Below are positions 27,109 through 35,897 of a stretch of DNA of 64,000 nt, piece after piece (position 1 is the first letter of the stretch; every line of letters starts with the position of its first letter). The stretch is from Mycobacterium florentinum (lineage in GTDB: Bacteria; Actinomycetota; Actinomycetes; Mycobacteriales; Mycobacteriaceae): NCBI RefSeq assembly GCF_010730355.1, contig NZ_AP022576.1, positions 3,906,001 to 3,970,000 of the forward strand. The letters are read 5' to 3'. The notes beneath the pieces are model-generated. The model did no database searches. It saw only the letters and a list, made by a program, of their open reading frames with translations, and was not told the origin of the DNA. The position numbers and the translations under genes are program-made.

Positions 27109-28296
27109 ATGCCTCTGCAGGGCTGCTACCGCAACCTTCGCGTTCTTGATGTCAGCGAAAATATCGCCGGCCCTTTGGCGACCATGATCTTGGCTGATTT
27201 GGGTGCCGACGTCATCAAGGTCGAACGTGCCGGCCGGGGAGACGCCACCCGGTGGCTTCCGCCGCGGCTCGGTGACACCAGCACCGTGTTCGCCACCGTC
27301 AACCGCAACAAACGCAGTGTGGCCCTGGATCTTTCAACTCCGCTCGGTCGCGCTGGGCTGGTGGACATCGCCCGCGGATGTGACGTGGTGGTGGAGTCTT
27401 TTCGCCCCGGTGTGGCCGAGAAGCTGGGATTGGGATTCGACGACGTCAAAGCGGTGCGTCCCGACGTCATCTACTGCTCGATCAGTGCCTTTGGCCGCGG
27501 CGCCCTGGGCCACGACCGGCCCGGATACGATGCGCTGGTGCAGGCCTTTTCCGGCATCATGAGCCTGACGGGATCCCCGGAGGGTCCGCCCGCCCGAACG
27601 GCCCCCTCCGTGGTGGACATTTCCACGGGAATGTGGGCGGCGATGTCGATCATGGCGGCCATGGCCGACCACCCCGCGGGTTCTGGGCCGATGCGCTTGG
27701 ATGCCACACTTGTCGACAGCGCGCTATTTATGATGTGCCACCAAATCGTTGGGCTGCTGGGTGCGGACTACCATCCACAGCGACTGGGCTCCGCCGCCCC
27801 CAGTGCGGTGCCCTACCGGGAGTTCGCCACCAGCGACGGCTCCATCATGGTCGCCGCGGCAACCGATGCATTGTTCGACAAACTCTGCACCGCTATCGGC
27901 GCTGACGATCTGCGGGGTGATGCGCGCTTCGCGACCGCGGAGCAGCGCGTGGAATCCCGGGAAGCGCTCGACGCCGAATTACAGGCCATTTTCCGCGCGG
28001 AGCCCTCGCAGCATTGGCTGTCGGCCGTCGGCAGTGCCGGCGTGCCGGTCAGCGCAGTCCAAACTTTAGAGGCCGCGGTCGGCGATCCGTTGACCCGGGA
28101 GCGTCGGCTGATCACCACCACCGACGCCGACGCGGTACCAACACTGCGGCTTCCGTTGGACCAGCACCGCGCGTTTCCGCTCCGTCCGCCACCGGCGTTG
28201 GGGCAACATACCGAAGAGGTGCTGCGTGAGATCGGCTATACCGCCGACGAGGCTCATACGCTGGCCACAACACACATACCCCAGGTGGCAGGTTGA
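27109..28296 (+). CDS. Family III CoA-transferase (CaiB/BaiF)
   Basis: A 395-residue enzyme that moves CoA between carboxylic acids. It has the N-terminal RVLDVSENIAGPLATMILADLGADVIKVE signature (residues 11-39), NRNKRSVALDL, and the expected nucleophile Asp170 in APSVVDISTG. The ATG at 27109 is preceded by GAGAG. Its stop overlaps the start of the acyl-CoA ligase gene, so the two are coupled. It could activate a pathway acid using an existing CoA thioester. Confidence 0.9.
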   Translation: MPLQGCYRNLRVLDVSENIAGPLATMILADLGADVIKVERAGRGDATRWLPPRLGDTSTVFATVNRNKRSVALDLSTPLGRAGLVDIARGCDVVVESFRPGVAEKLGLGFDDVKAVRPDVIYCSISAFGRGALGHDRPGYDALVQAFSGIMSLTGSPEGPPARTAPSVVDISTGMWAAMSIMAAMADHPAGSGPMRLDATLVDSALFMMCHQIVGLLGADYHPQRLGSAAPSAVPYREFATSDGSIMVAAATDALFDKLCTAIGADDLRGDARFATAEQRVESREALDAELQAIFRAEPSQHWLSAVGSAGVPVSAVQTLEAAVGDPLTRERRLITTTDADAVPTLRLPLDQHRAFPLRPPPALGQHTEEVLREIGYTADEAHTLATTHIPQVAG

Positions 28297-30044
28297 ACCA
28301 ATCGACGATGATGGTCCGCCGAAAGGCACTGGAAGACAAGTACTCCCCGTGGCGGTCGCGGACAACTGCTCAGCTCTTTGATCTGGTGGCTGCCTCAGCT
28401 CCGGATCGGCCCTTTGTGCTGGGCGATACGGACTCGATCAGCTATGCGCAGATGCGTGATCACAGCCGGCAGCTCGCGGGTGGCTTGCTCGCCATCGGGA
28501 TCCGACCCGGTGACCGGGTCGCGATGGACATGGCGAATTCCGCCGAATTCATCGCTCTCAAGCTCGCCACCGCGCGCATCGGAGCCGTGTCCGTGGCCAT
28601 CAATTTCATGTTGCGCCGCGACGAGTTGGCTTACCAGTTGGAGCAATCCGGCGCCAGCGTCCTGATCACGATGGATCAGTTCCGTGGACTGGACTACTTA
28701 GAGTGTCTGGACTCGATCGCACCGGGCTGGGAACACGGTGTCAACACCAACCGGCTCCCCGAACTGCGGCATATCTTCGTGCACCCGGTGGACAACCCCA
28801 CACCGGCGCGCGGCGCGCCGCTGTCGTGCCTGGCGCAGGCCGGCGCGACGGTCCCACAAGGCCTGCTCGACCATCTAACACAGGGTGTCGATCCGGCCAG
28901 CGTCTCTGACATAATCTACACCTCGGGCACCACCGGTCGGCCCAAAGGCGTTATGCTGGTGCATGATTCGGTCGTACGGATGGCGTACGGTTCGGCCTAC
29001 GCCCGGGCCTTCCAGGATGGCCGCCGGATCGCCACCGCGCTGCCGATGTATCACGTCTTCGGCTATGTCGAAGCGATGATCGCCGCTGTGATAGTCGCTG
29101 GTGCGGTGGTCCCGTTCGCCGCGTTCGAGCCGGCGGCGATGCTGCAGGCCGTCGCCCGTCACCGGGTCGATGAGCTGATCGCGGTGCCGGCGATGACCTC
29201 CCGCCTGCTCGATGAGGCTGAGACCGGCCGCTACGACCTGTCGCATTTGAGCACCATGTTCTCCTCGGGGACCCGCCATGCCCCGCAGATGTGGCAGCGG
29301 ATGATGGACGTCTTGGGTGTCGACGAGCTGTTCACCGCCTACGGGCAGACCGAGACCACGGCATCCACGGCGTGCACCCTGCCCGGGGACCCGCTGAGTC
29401 GGCTGCAGACCACCAACGGCACGATCAAGCCCGCCGGAGTGGCCGGCGACCCCGCCGTCGGTGGAGGACTCGCGGCGTACAAGGTGGTTGCGCCCGACAC
29501 CGGCGAAGAACTCGGCGCAGGCCAGATCGGGGAATTTGTCGTACGCGGCCCCGCGGTCAGCCCCGGATATTTCGACAAGCCAGCCGAGACGGCGCAAGCT
29601 TTCACCGCCGACGGATGGCTGCGCACCGGCGACCTTGGCCGCATCGACCCCGACGGATATCTGGTGCTGACCGGCCGCATCAAAGAGTCCTACCGCTTCG
29701 GCGGCGAATTGGTGCTGCCCTCCGAGGTCGAAGAGGTGCTGGGCCGCCACGCTGCCGTCAAGGCCGCCCACGTCGTCGGGCTGCCCCACGCGCGGATGGG
29801 TGAAATCGGTTGCGCGTTCATCGTGCCAGCCGAGGGTGCCGTGGTAGAAGAGGCCGAGCTGCTGGCTTACTGCGCAGAATCTCTGGCGCGATTCAAGGTT
29901 CCCGCTCACGTGCTGGTGATCGATGAGTCAGAGCTCCCCACCACGGTGACGGGGCGGGTGCAGAAATTTCGTCTGCTACAGCGCGCAACCGCGACACTGG
30001 GCAACATTCCCGGTACGTGCACAGGCACAATGGAGCGTGCGTGA
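28293..30044 (+). CDS. Acyl-CoA ligase (AMP-binding, ANL family)
   Basis: A 583-residue adenylate-forming ligase that converts an acid to its CoA ester with ATP. It has the P-loop YTSGTTGRPKG, YGQTETTAS, WLRTGDLGRIDPDGY and a C-terminal catalytic lysine in TGRVQKF. The TTG at 28293 gives a four-base overlap with the CoA-transferase stop; ATG at 28308 or 28311 are alternatives. The acid substrate is unknown; the regulon suggests a cyclic or branched acid. Confidence 0.9.
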   Translation: MNQSTMMVRRKALEDKYSPWRSRTTAQLFDLVAASAPDRPFVLGDTDSISYAQMRDHSRQLAGGLLAIGIRPGDRVAMDMANSAEFIALKLATARIGAVSVAINFMLRRDELAYQLEQSGASVLITMDQFRGLDYLECLDSIAPGWEHGVNTNRLPELRHIFVHPVDNPTPARGAPLSCLAQAGATVPQGLLDHLTQGVDPASVSDIIYTSGTTGRPKGVMLVHDSVVRMAYGSAYARAFQDGRRIATALPMYHVFGYVEAMIAAVIVAGAVVPFAAFEPAAMLQAVARHRVDELIAVPAMTSRLLDEAETGRYDLSHLSTMFSSGTRHAPQMWQRMMDVLGVDELFTAYGQTETTASTACTLPGDPLSRLQTTNGTIKPAGVAGDPAVGGGLAAYKVVAPDTGEELGAGQIGEFVVRGPAVSPGYFDKPAETAQAFTADGWLRTGDLGRIDPDGYLVLTGRIKESYRFGGELVLPSEVEEVLGRHAAVKAAHVVGLPHARMGEIGCAFIVPAEGAVVEEAELLAYCAESLARFKVPAHVLVIDESELPTTVTGRVQKFRLLQRATATLGNIPGTCTGTMERA

Positions 30045-30183
30045 ATCCCCAACCGCCACAGGGAATTACGCTCGTCAGCGGCGGCCCGGCCGCGGTTCGC
30101 ACTGCTCGAAGTCTGCGCCCGCTGGGCTGTGCCAAGCCGTTTGCAAATCTTTTCCGGGGTGGTGCGGTGACGTGGCCAGGCGC

Positions 30184-30564
30184 ATGATTTCCGACGCAGA
30201 GCTGGCGTGGCTATTGGCCGATGCGACACGTCCGTGCTTGAACAGACACGAGTGTCAGATGGCCTACATTGACCTCGGCAGCGGCGACGAACTTCTAGCG
30301 ATCGAACGTATTTTGCGCGCTGTCATCGCTGCGGGCCACGAACTTCCTCCGTCTCTAATCACGTTGGTGGAAGGCTGGATTGAGCGGTACCGGGGCAGCG
30401 GCTTCGAGCCGACGCTCGATGCCCTGGTCGGCCGGCTCGTTTCAGCCAGACGCGAGTTGGTTTCGGGGGGTGTCGCGATACCGATCAATGGGCCTCATCG
30501 GCCCGGTGTTCAGCGTCACGCGCGCACCGATTCTCACCAATTCCAACCCGCGCATAGCGCTTAA
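30184..30564 (+). CDS. Hypothetical protein
   Basis: A possible 126-residue protein starting MISDAELAWLLADA and containing an amphipathic stretch ELLAIERILRAVIAAGHELPP. Codon use in the middle looks protein-like, while the last 25 residues look less so. I recognise no family. It is the only candidate gene in the 569-base gap between the ligase and the TetR gene, with no clear ribosome binding site. The upstream part of the frame (30037-30183) looks non-coding. Confidence 0.45.
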   Translation: MISDAELAWLLADATRPCLNRHECQMAYIDLGSGDELLAIERILRAVIAAGHELPPSLITLVEGWIERYRGSGFEPTLDALVGRLVSARRELVSGGVAIPINGPHRPGVQRHARTDSHQFQPAHSA

Positions 30565-30613
30565 TGCTTCTGCGATCAGCTGTGGTCACGTTCCTGTACG
30601 CCACCGACTGCGG

Positions 30614-31213
30614 TTAGCTGAGCACGCCGGCGAGGATGACCTGCGCCAGGCCTTTGCTCACCGCCGCCGCCGGATCACGCCTGGTGGGGGAGAACCACTC
30701 AGGGACCCAATTGAGGATGCCCAAAATCGTCAGTACCGCCATGTGGGGGTCAATGTCGCCGCGGAATTCGCCGCTCTTGATGCCGAGGTCGACGATGTCG
30801 CGGATGCGCTGTTCGTAAGCGCGGCGCTTGGCCACGATCCTGTCCCGGTCTGGGCCCTCAATGTGACGCCATTGGTGAAAAACAACCAGCGCCAGGTCAA
30901 CGTTTGCCGCAATCACGTTGAGGTGTGCCTCGATAAGGGCGCACAGTTGCTCCTCAGCGGTGCCGGACAGGTTGGCACTGCTGGCCAGGTATTGGTCCAC
31001 GCCGTCTTCAACCAGTCGCACCAAGATGGTGTGTTTGTTGTCGATGTGGGCATAAACGCTGCCCGGCAGAATGCCTAGGGCGTCACCGAGGTCGCGGATC
31101 GACGTGCCGGCGTAACCCTGCTTGTTGAACAGCTGCACGGCCTCCTCAAAAAGGCGCTGCTGCCGCGATTTCTTCGGGCCTCTGTCGGCGGCCGGCGCCG
31201 CGCTTTTTGCCAC
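30614..31213 (-). CDS. TetR-family repressor (KstR2-like C-terminal domain)
   Basis: A 199-residue regulator. The N-terminal helix-turn-helix runs through GTSIRDLGDALGILPGSVYAH. The C-terminal ligand domain contains LALVVFHQWRHIEGPDRD and ILGILNWVPEWF, both nearly repeated in the second TetR at 37931-38527 (VVFHQWRYLGTENR, ILGALNWVPEW). This ligand domain type occurs in KstR2-like regulators that sense CoA thioesters. It is divergent from the hydrolase operon with an operator at 31335, so it probably represses itself and that operon. Confidence 0.92.
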   Translation of the reverse strand: MAKSAAPAADRGPKKSRQQRLFEEAVQLFNKQGYAGTSIRDLGDALGILPGSVYAHIDNKHTILVRLVEDGVDQYLASSANLSGTAEEQLCALIEAHLNVIAANVDLALVVFHQWRHIEGPDRDRIVAKRRAYEQRIRDIVDLGIKSGEFRGDIDPHMAVLTILGILNWVPEWFSPTRRDPAAAVSKGLAQVILAGVLS

Positions 31214-31260
31214 TTTTTTCCTCTCGGTGGCCGCTAGATTCGGTTGTCACGGGAATCGGA

Positions 31261-31276
31261 TAACAAGCGTTCGTAT
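31261..31276. promoter_or_regulatory. Possible degenerate second operator
   Basis: TAACAAGCGTTCGTAT. The left arm AACAA and spacer GCGT match the copy at 25768, but the right arm TCGTA matches only three of five positions. It lies about 50 bases upstream of the TetR start, which would suit autoregulation. The call is weak. Confidence 0.3.
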
Positions 31277-31334
31277 GTGATGGTAGCCGTAGGGGCCGGT
31301 GGTTGTGGGAATCGCACCTCGATGCTAGCGTAAA

Positions 31335-31350
31335 AAACGAATGATTGTTC
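31335..31350. promoter_or_regulatory. Shared palindromic operator, TetR/hydrolase copy
   Basis: AAACGAATGATTGTTC in the divergent gap between the TetR gene (start 31213) and the 6-oxocamphor-hydrolase-like gene (start 31369), ending 18 bases before the latter. Bound repressor would cover the hydrolase ribosome binding region or promoter. Confidence 0.7.
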
Positions 31351-31368
31351 TGACAGGAGGGAGTGGTG

Positions 31369-32145
31369 ATGGCAGGGTTGCCGACACCCTTTTCCGAGTA
31401 CTCCAAAAAGTACGCTCACATTGCACTCGAGCGTGACGAGCACGGAATCCTTGAGGTCAGGGTGCACACCGGGGACAAGAGCCTGGTGTGGACCGCAGCG
31501 GCACACGACGAACTGGCGTACTGCTTCAACGACATCGCTTGCGACCGAGACAATTCCGTGATGATCCTCACGGGCACCGGCGAATCGTTTTGCAATGAGA
31601 TCGACTTCAGCAGCTTCAAGCTGCGTACACCCCGCCAGTGGGATCAGATCATCTTCGAGGGCCAGCGACTTCTCACCAATTTGTTGGACATCCCGATACC
31701 GGTGATCGCCGCGGTCAACGGGCCGGTCACCAACCATCCCGAAATCCCGGTGATGTGTGACGTCGTGTTGGCCGCCGACACCGCGTTCTTCCAGGACGGC
31801 CCCCACTTCCCGTCGGGCATTGTCCCTGGCGACGGCGCTCATGTGGTCTGGCCCCAGGTGCTCGGTCTCAACCGTGCTCGCTACTTTCTGCTCACCGGCC
31901 AACACCTCGACGCCACCACCGCCCAGCAGTACGGCGTCGTCAACGAAGTGCTGCCCGGTGCCGACCTGATAGCCCGCGCCCGGGAATTGGCAAGAGACAT
32001 CGTTGCCAAACCTCTGCTGGCCCGTCGCTACGCGCGCACCGTGCTGACCCGCGAGTTCAAACGCCGCTTAGAGGCCGATCTGGGCTTCGGCTTGGCCTAT
32101 GAAGCTCTCGCCGCAATCGATTTGGGAATTGAAGACGATCAATGA
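31369..32145 (+). CDS. camK: 6-oxocamphor hydrolase-like beta-diketone hydrolase
   Basis: A 258-residue crotonase-superfamily enzyme that closely resembles 6-oxocamphor hydrolase of Rhodococcus, which opens bicyclic beta-diketones by retro-Claisen cleavage. The distinctive blocks [22 protein letters not shown] and [18 protein letters not shown] are present. The residues I recall as active-site in that enzyme fall at the expected spacing: Trp41, His46, His123, His146, Asp155 and Glu245. The ATG at 31369 has GGAGGGAG upstream. It heads a tight eight-gene operon, and its stop overlaps the MaoC gene (ATGA). Identity is by memory of the family, not by alignment, so a related diketone substrate is possible. 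Confidence 0.85.
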   Translation: MAGLPTPFSEYSKKYAHIALERDEHGILEVRVHTGDKSLVWTAAAHDELAYCFNDIACDRDNSVMILTGTGESFCNEIDFSSFKLRTPRQWDQIIFEGQRLLTNLLDIPIPVIAAVNGPVTNHPEIPVMCDVVLAADTAFFQDGPHFPSGIVPGDGAHVVWPQVLGLNRARYFLLTGQHLDATTAQQYGVVNEVLPGADLIARARELARDIVAKPLLARRYARTVLTREFKRRLEADLGFGLAYEALAAIDLGIEDDQ

Positions 32146-32648
32146 CCGCACTCACCCCGGCTCACACCGATTCCGCGACACGCCCGCAGCACCCACTTTT
32201 TGAGGACTTCCCAGTGGGCACAGTGTGCGTCACCGGTGGGCGCACCATCGACATCGGCGACATCTCACTGTTCGCCGGGTTGACCGGCGACCACTACCCG
32301 TTGCACACCGACGAACAGTACGCAGCGGCAACACAATTCGGGGGTCGCATCGCCCACGGCCCGTTAACCTTTTCTATCGCCGTGGGACTCGTCGCGCTTT
32401 CTGGGTTCCTCGGCGAGGCCATCGTGGCACTGCGCGAGGTTGCCTCAATTCGGGCCCTCAAGCCCGTCCGGCCGGGCGACACCGTGCACGTGCGCGCCGA
32501 GGTCGCTGCCGCCGAGCCGGCACGCCGTTCGGACCAGGGCATCCTGTCGTTCGACTACCAAGTGATCAACCAGCATGACGAGACCGTGATGACCGTTCGC
32601 ATGGTGATGCTCGCCAAGCGGCGTACAGAGGTGAAAGGCCCGCAATGA
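32142..32648 (+). CDS. MaoC-like enoyl-CoA hydratase
   Basis: A 168-residue single hot-dog domain protein of the MaoC/R-hydratase type, adding water across an enoyl-CoA double bond. The hydratase motif runs from [15 protein letters not shown], which carries the catalytic Asp and His, to [16 protein letters not shown]. It overlaps the genes on both sides by four bases. With the following thiolase-like and DUF35 genes it resembles the hydratase plus retro-aldolase set (ChsH1/ChsH2/Ltp2) of steroid side-chain breakdown. Confidence 0.88.
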   Translation: MTALTPAHTDSATRPQHPLFEDFPVGTVCVTGGRTIDIGDISLFAGLTGDHYPLHTDEQYAAATQFGGRIAHGPLTFSIAVGLVALSGFLGEAIVALREVASIRALKPVRPGDTVHVRAEVAAAEPARRSDQGILSFDYQVINQHDETVMTVRMVMLAKRRTEVKGPQ

Positions 32649-33850
32649 CAAATCCAATGGACGGTGACGAGCGCGAAGCCGCGTTCGTCGGCATCGCCGA
32701 AATCCCTTCCGGTCGTTACCCAGACCGTCCATTTATGGGATCACTCGTCGAAGTTGCCGTAGCTGCGGTCCGTGATGCCGCCTTGGAAGTCAGCGATATC
32801 GACACGGTGCTACTGATCCCATGCTTGCACTCCGCCGACGACCAGGCCGACCTGATCTTTTCCAGGGTGATCGAAGAGCTCGGGTTGCACGGGCGCGCCA
32901 AGGCCAGCGCGATGCTGCACTCCGGCGGATCCTCCAGCGACAACATCACGCGTGCAGCGGCCGGCCTCATCGCCAGCGGGCAGGCGCGCAACGTCCTTGT
33001 CGTGCAGGCAGAAAAGTGGGGTTCCGCGCCGGTCGCGGAGATGGTCGACATGCTCAGCGGCTACGGCATTCCCCGCGAATGGGAGCGGCCCACCGGGCTC
33101 ACGTTTAACGCAGTCGGTGGCCTCATCACGAGACGCTACATGGCGGCATCGGGTTCCACTGCCGAGGAAATGGCGGCGGTATGCGTGGCGCTTCGCCAAT
33201 GGGCGCAGCTGAATCCCAACGCGATGTACAAGGACAAGGAGTTGACCGTCGAGAAGGTGCTCGGCTCCAAGGTGGTCTCAGATCCGTTGCACGCCATGGA
33301 ATGCCCCATGCTCGCTGATGGCGCAACCGCCTACGTAATGACAAGTGCGGACAACGCGCGCACCAAACACGACCGCTGGGTGCGTATCGCGGGGTCGGGG
33401 GGCTGCGTGTCGCACTACAGCATCGGCCAGGAACAGGATCTTGCCGTGCTGGGCTGGAAAGTGGCGGGCGAACGCGCTTATGACCAAGCCGGTTGGGGGC
33501 CCGAAGACGCCGACATCGCCGAAGTGTATGACTCTTACGCCGCGGTGTTGACGATCGGGCTTGAGGGGCTGGGACTGTGCAAACCTCACGAGGGTGCACG
33601 GCTTTTCGCCGCGGGAGAGTTCTCACCCGGGGGCCGGCTCCCAGTCTGTACCAACGGCGGGCTGCTGTCGGCGGGCCACACCGGCGTCGGCGGCGGGACG
33701 GCTCTGCTGGTCGAAGGTGTGCGCCAGCTGCTGGGCCGGGCTGGCAAGGAACGCCAAGTGCCCGACTGTCGGCGCGCGGTGTGTGGTGGAACCGGGGGAA
33801 CTTACATGGATAGCCAAGTGCTGCTGCTCGAGCGCGTCGAGCGCGGCTGA
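32645..33850 (+). CDS. Thiolase-fold lipid-transfer-type protein, probable aldolase
   Basis: A 401-residue thiolase-superfamily protein of the SCP-x/Ltp type. The nucleophile block NACASG is replaced by LHSGGSSS, so the acyl-accepting cysteine is gone, while the GGLLSAGHTGVGG histidine block is kept. In steroid breakdown, Ltp2-type relatives act as retro-aldolases with a DUF35 partner, and such a partner follows 15 bases downstream. I therefore favour carbon-carbon cleavage of a beta-hydroxyacyl-CoA over thiolysis; this is inference. Confidence 0.82.
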   Translation: MTNPMDGDEREAAFVGIAEIPSGRYPDRPFMGSLVEVAVAAVRDAALEVSDIDTVLLIPCLHSADDQADLIFSRVIEELGLHGRAKASAMLHSGGSSSDNITRAAAGLIASGQARNVLVVQAEKWGSAPVAEMVDMLSGYGIPREWERPTGLTFNAVGGLITRRYMAASGSTAEEMAAVCVALRQWAQLNPNAMYKDKELTVEKVLGSKVVSDPLHAMECPMLADGATAYVMTSADNARTKHDRWVRIAGSGGCVSHYSIGQEQDLAVLGWKVAGERAYDQAGWGPEDADIAEVYDSYAAVLTIGLEGLGLCKPHEGARLFAAGEFSPGGRLPVCTNGGLLSAGHTGVGGGTALLVEGVRQLLGRAGKERQVPDCRRAVCGGTGGTYMDSQVLLLERVERG

Positions 33851-33865
33851 CAGAAAGACGACGTC

Positions 33866-34252
33866 ATGACCCAATCGTTGACCGATGAGTACTACGCGGG
33901 CCTCGGCCGCGGCGAGCTGTTGATCCAGCATTGCAACGCGTGCGGCACCAACATCATGTACCCCAAATACGTGTGCCCGCCTTGCGGCAGCCGCGATCTG
34001 GGATGGGCCCGCTCGTCCGGGCACGGCACCTTGCACAGCTTTACCGTCCAACGTGTCGGTGCGCCAGGCGGTTTCGAAGACGAGTTGCCGTATGCGCTGG
34101 GGGTGGTCAAGCTCGACGACGGCGTGCAGTTGCTGGGCCGACTGCGCCCCGACAGCAGTGGTGGCTGGGACAGCTACTCCTGCGACGTGCCGGTGCGTTT
34201 TGATCCCACACCGGACCAGGGGCGTCACATCGCCTGGTTCACAGCGGCGTGA
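33866..34252 (+). CDS. DUF35 zinc-ribbon/OB-fold protein
   Basis: A 128-residue protein with a rubredoxin-like zinc ribbon (CNACG and CPPCG, two CxxC pairs) followed by an OB fold with GHGTLHSFTVQRV and LPYALGVVKLDDG. Members of this family bind and complete the active site of Ltp2-like thiolase-fold partners, here the gene just upstream. Its stop overlaps the next ligase start. Confidence 0.9.
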   Translation: MTQSLTDEYYAGLGRGELLIQHCNACGTNIMYPKYVCPPCGSRDLGWARSSGHGTLHSFTVQRVGAPGGFEDELPYALGVVKLDDGVQLLGRLRPDSSGGWDSYSCDVPVRFDPTPDQGRHIAWFTAA

Positions 34253-35895
34253 CGCCTGCTATGACGGCCACACCGGAGATGAATGCCGCGCGCTTTTTGC
34301 AGAAATCGGCGACCCGTTTCCCGGAGCGTCCAGCCATCAGCTACGGCACCGCCAGCTATAACTACCGCGAGTTTTACCGACGCGCCCGCAGTCTGGGCGG
34401 CGAGTTGCGTGCCCGCGGTCTCCGCCACGGTGACCGGGTCGCGTTCGCGTTGTACAACAGCCCCGCAGTGCTGGAAACCATATTCGGCTGCTTTGCAGCC
34501 GGATTGGTAGTCGTCCCGATGAACGCGCGCCTGCATGCCAAGGAGATGGGTTACATCGTCCGGACATCCGGGGCGCGGGTGCTCATCCACGGTGCAGAGT
34601 TCAGCGCCGAGATCGACCGCAACATCGACGACTTCGGATCACTGGATGGACGTTTCGAAGTTGGCGAGGCGGCCGCGGTGGAGCAGTCTGATGGCGCGAT
34701 GGTGGAACCCTATGGCGCACTGCTGGATTCCCGGCATCCCTTAGATGAGCCTGTCGAGATCACCGGTGATGACGCCGCCTGGCTGTTCTACACCTCGGGC
34801 ACCACCGGCCGGCCCAAGGGCGCGATATGGACCCACCGCACCATCCGGGTCGTCGTGATGAACTACCTCGCTGATGTGTACAACACCACCGAAGACGACG
34901 TGGTATTGCATGCCGCGCCGTTGTCGCACGGTAGCGGGATCGTCGCCTTGCCTGCGGTGGCGCGCGGGGCAACCAATGTCATCCTCGAAGCCACCAGCTT
35001 CTCACCCGAGAATCTCTTCGAAACCGTAGAACGGCAGCGTGTTTCGCAGATTGCGTTCTTGGCGCCGACCCAAATCGTGGCCCTCCTCGACAAGTACGAA
35101 CCAGACCGCTTCGACCTGACCAGCCTACGTATGGTGTGCTACGGCGGCGCACCGATCTATGTGGAGCAGCTCAAGGCTGCGATATCGGCCTTCGGGCCGG
35201 TGTTTGCGCAAATCTACGGCCAAGGCGAAGCGCCGATCACCATCTCCGGCATGACCCGTGAGATGCATGCCCATTTCGCCGACACCGATGATCCGCGGCT
35301 GGGTTCGGCGGGGCCGGTCCGCACCGACGTCGAGGTTCGTATCGTCGACGCCGACGGAAACGCGCTGGCACCAGGCCAACTCGGCGAAATCGCGGCACGC
35401 GGTGATGTGGTGATGCGCGGATATTGGGCGGATCACGAGGCGACCGAGGCGACAATCCGCGACGGCTGGCTGCACACCGGCGACATCGGCACGTTGGACG
35501 AGCGCGGCTATCTCTACCTGCTGGACCGCACCAAGGACACCATCATCACGGGAGGCAACAACGTCTACCCGCGGGAGGTCGAAGAGATCTTGATCGCCCA
35601 CCCCGGCGTCGCCCAGGTTGTGGTGTTCGGGATACCCGACGCCTATTGGGGTGAGGCGGTCCACGCCGTGGTGGTTCGTCACCCCGACAGCGAGGTGTCC
35701 GAACGCGAACTCATCGATTACTGTGCCAAGAGCTTGGCGGGCTACAAAAAGCCCAAAGCCGTTGAATTCGTTCACGCATTGCCGGTCAGCGGCTATGGCA
35801 AGGTGCTACGCCGACAGGTGCGGGAACGGTACTGGTCGGACCGCGACCGCAAAATCGGCGGAGGTTCCCGCCCCGAGCACGTATCGGTGACCTGA
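34249..35895 (+). CDS. Acyl-CoA ligase (AMP-binding, ANL family)
   Basis: A 548-residue ATP-dependent ligase with P-loop YTSGTTGRPKG, IYGQGEAPIT in place of the usual YGxTE, WLHTGDIGTLDERGY and a C-terminal lysine in SGYGKVLRRQ. The GTG at 34249 overlaps the DUF35 stop (GTGA); ATG at 34261 is an alternative. This is the second ligase of the regulon, so two different acids are probably activated, for example before and after ring opening. Confidence 0.9.
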   Translation: MTPAMTATPEMNAARFLQKSATRFPERPAISYGTASYNYREFYRRARSLGGELRARGLRHGDRVAFALYNSPAVLETIFGCFAAGLVVVPMNARLHAKEMGYIVRTSGARVLIHGAEFSAEIDRNIDDFGSLDGRFEVGEAAAVEQSDGAMVEPYGALLDSRHPLDEPVEITGDDAAWLFYTSGTTGRPKGAIWTHRTIRVVVMNYLADVYNTTEDDVVLHAAPLSHGSGIVALPAVARGATNVILEATSFSPENLFETVERQRVSQIAFLAPTQIVALLDKYEPDRFDLTSLRMVCYGGAPIYVEQLKAAISAFGPVFAQIYGQGEAPITISGMTREMHAHFADTDDPRLGSAGPVRTDVEVRIVDADGNALAPGQLGEIAARGDVVMRGYWADHEATEATIRDGWLHTGDIGTLDERGYLYLLDRTKDTIITGGNNVYPREVEEILIAHPGVAQVVVFGIPDAYWGEAVHAVVVRHPDSEVSERELIDYCAKSLAGYKKPKAVEFVHALPVSGYGKVLRRQVRERYWSDRDRKIGGGSRPEHVSVT

Positions 35896-35897
35896 CA

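Noticed and set aside
31369..32145. Standard enoyl-CoA hydratase call for this gene
   Set aside because: The specific blocks and active-site residues match 6-oxocamphor hydrolase much better than classical hydratases.
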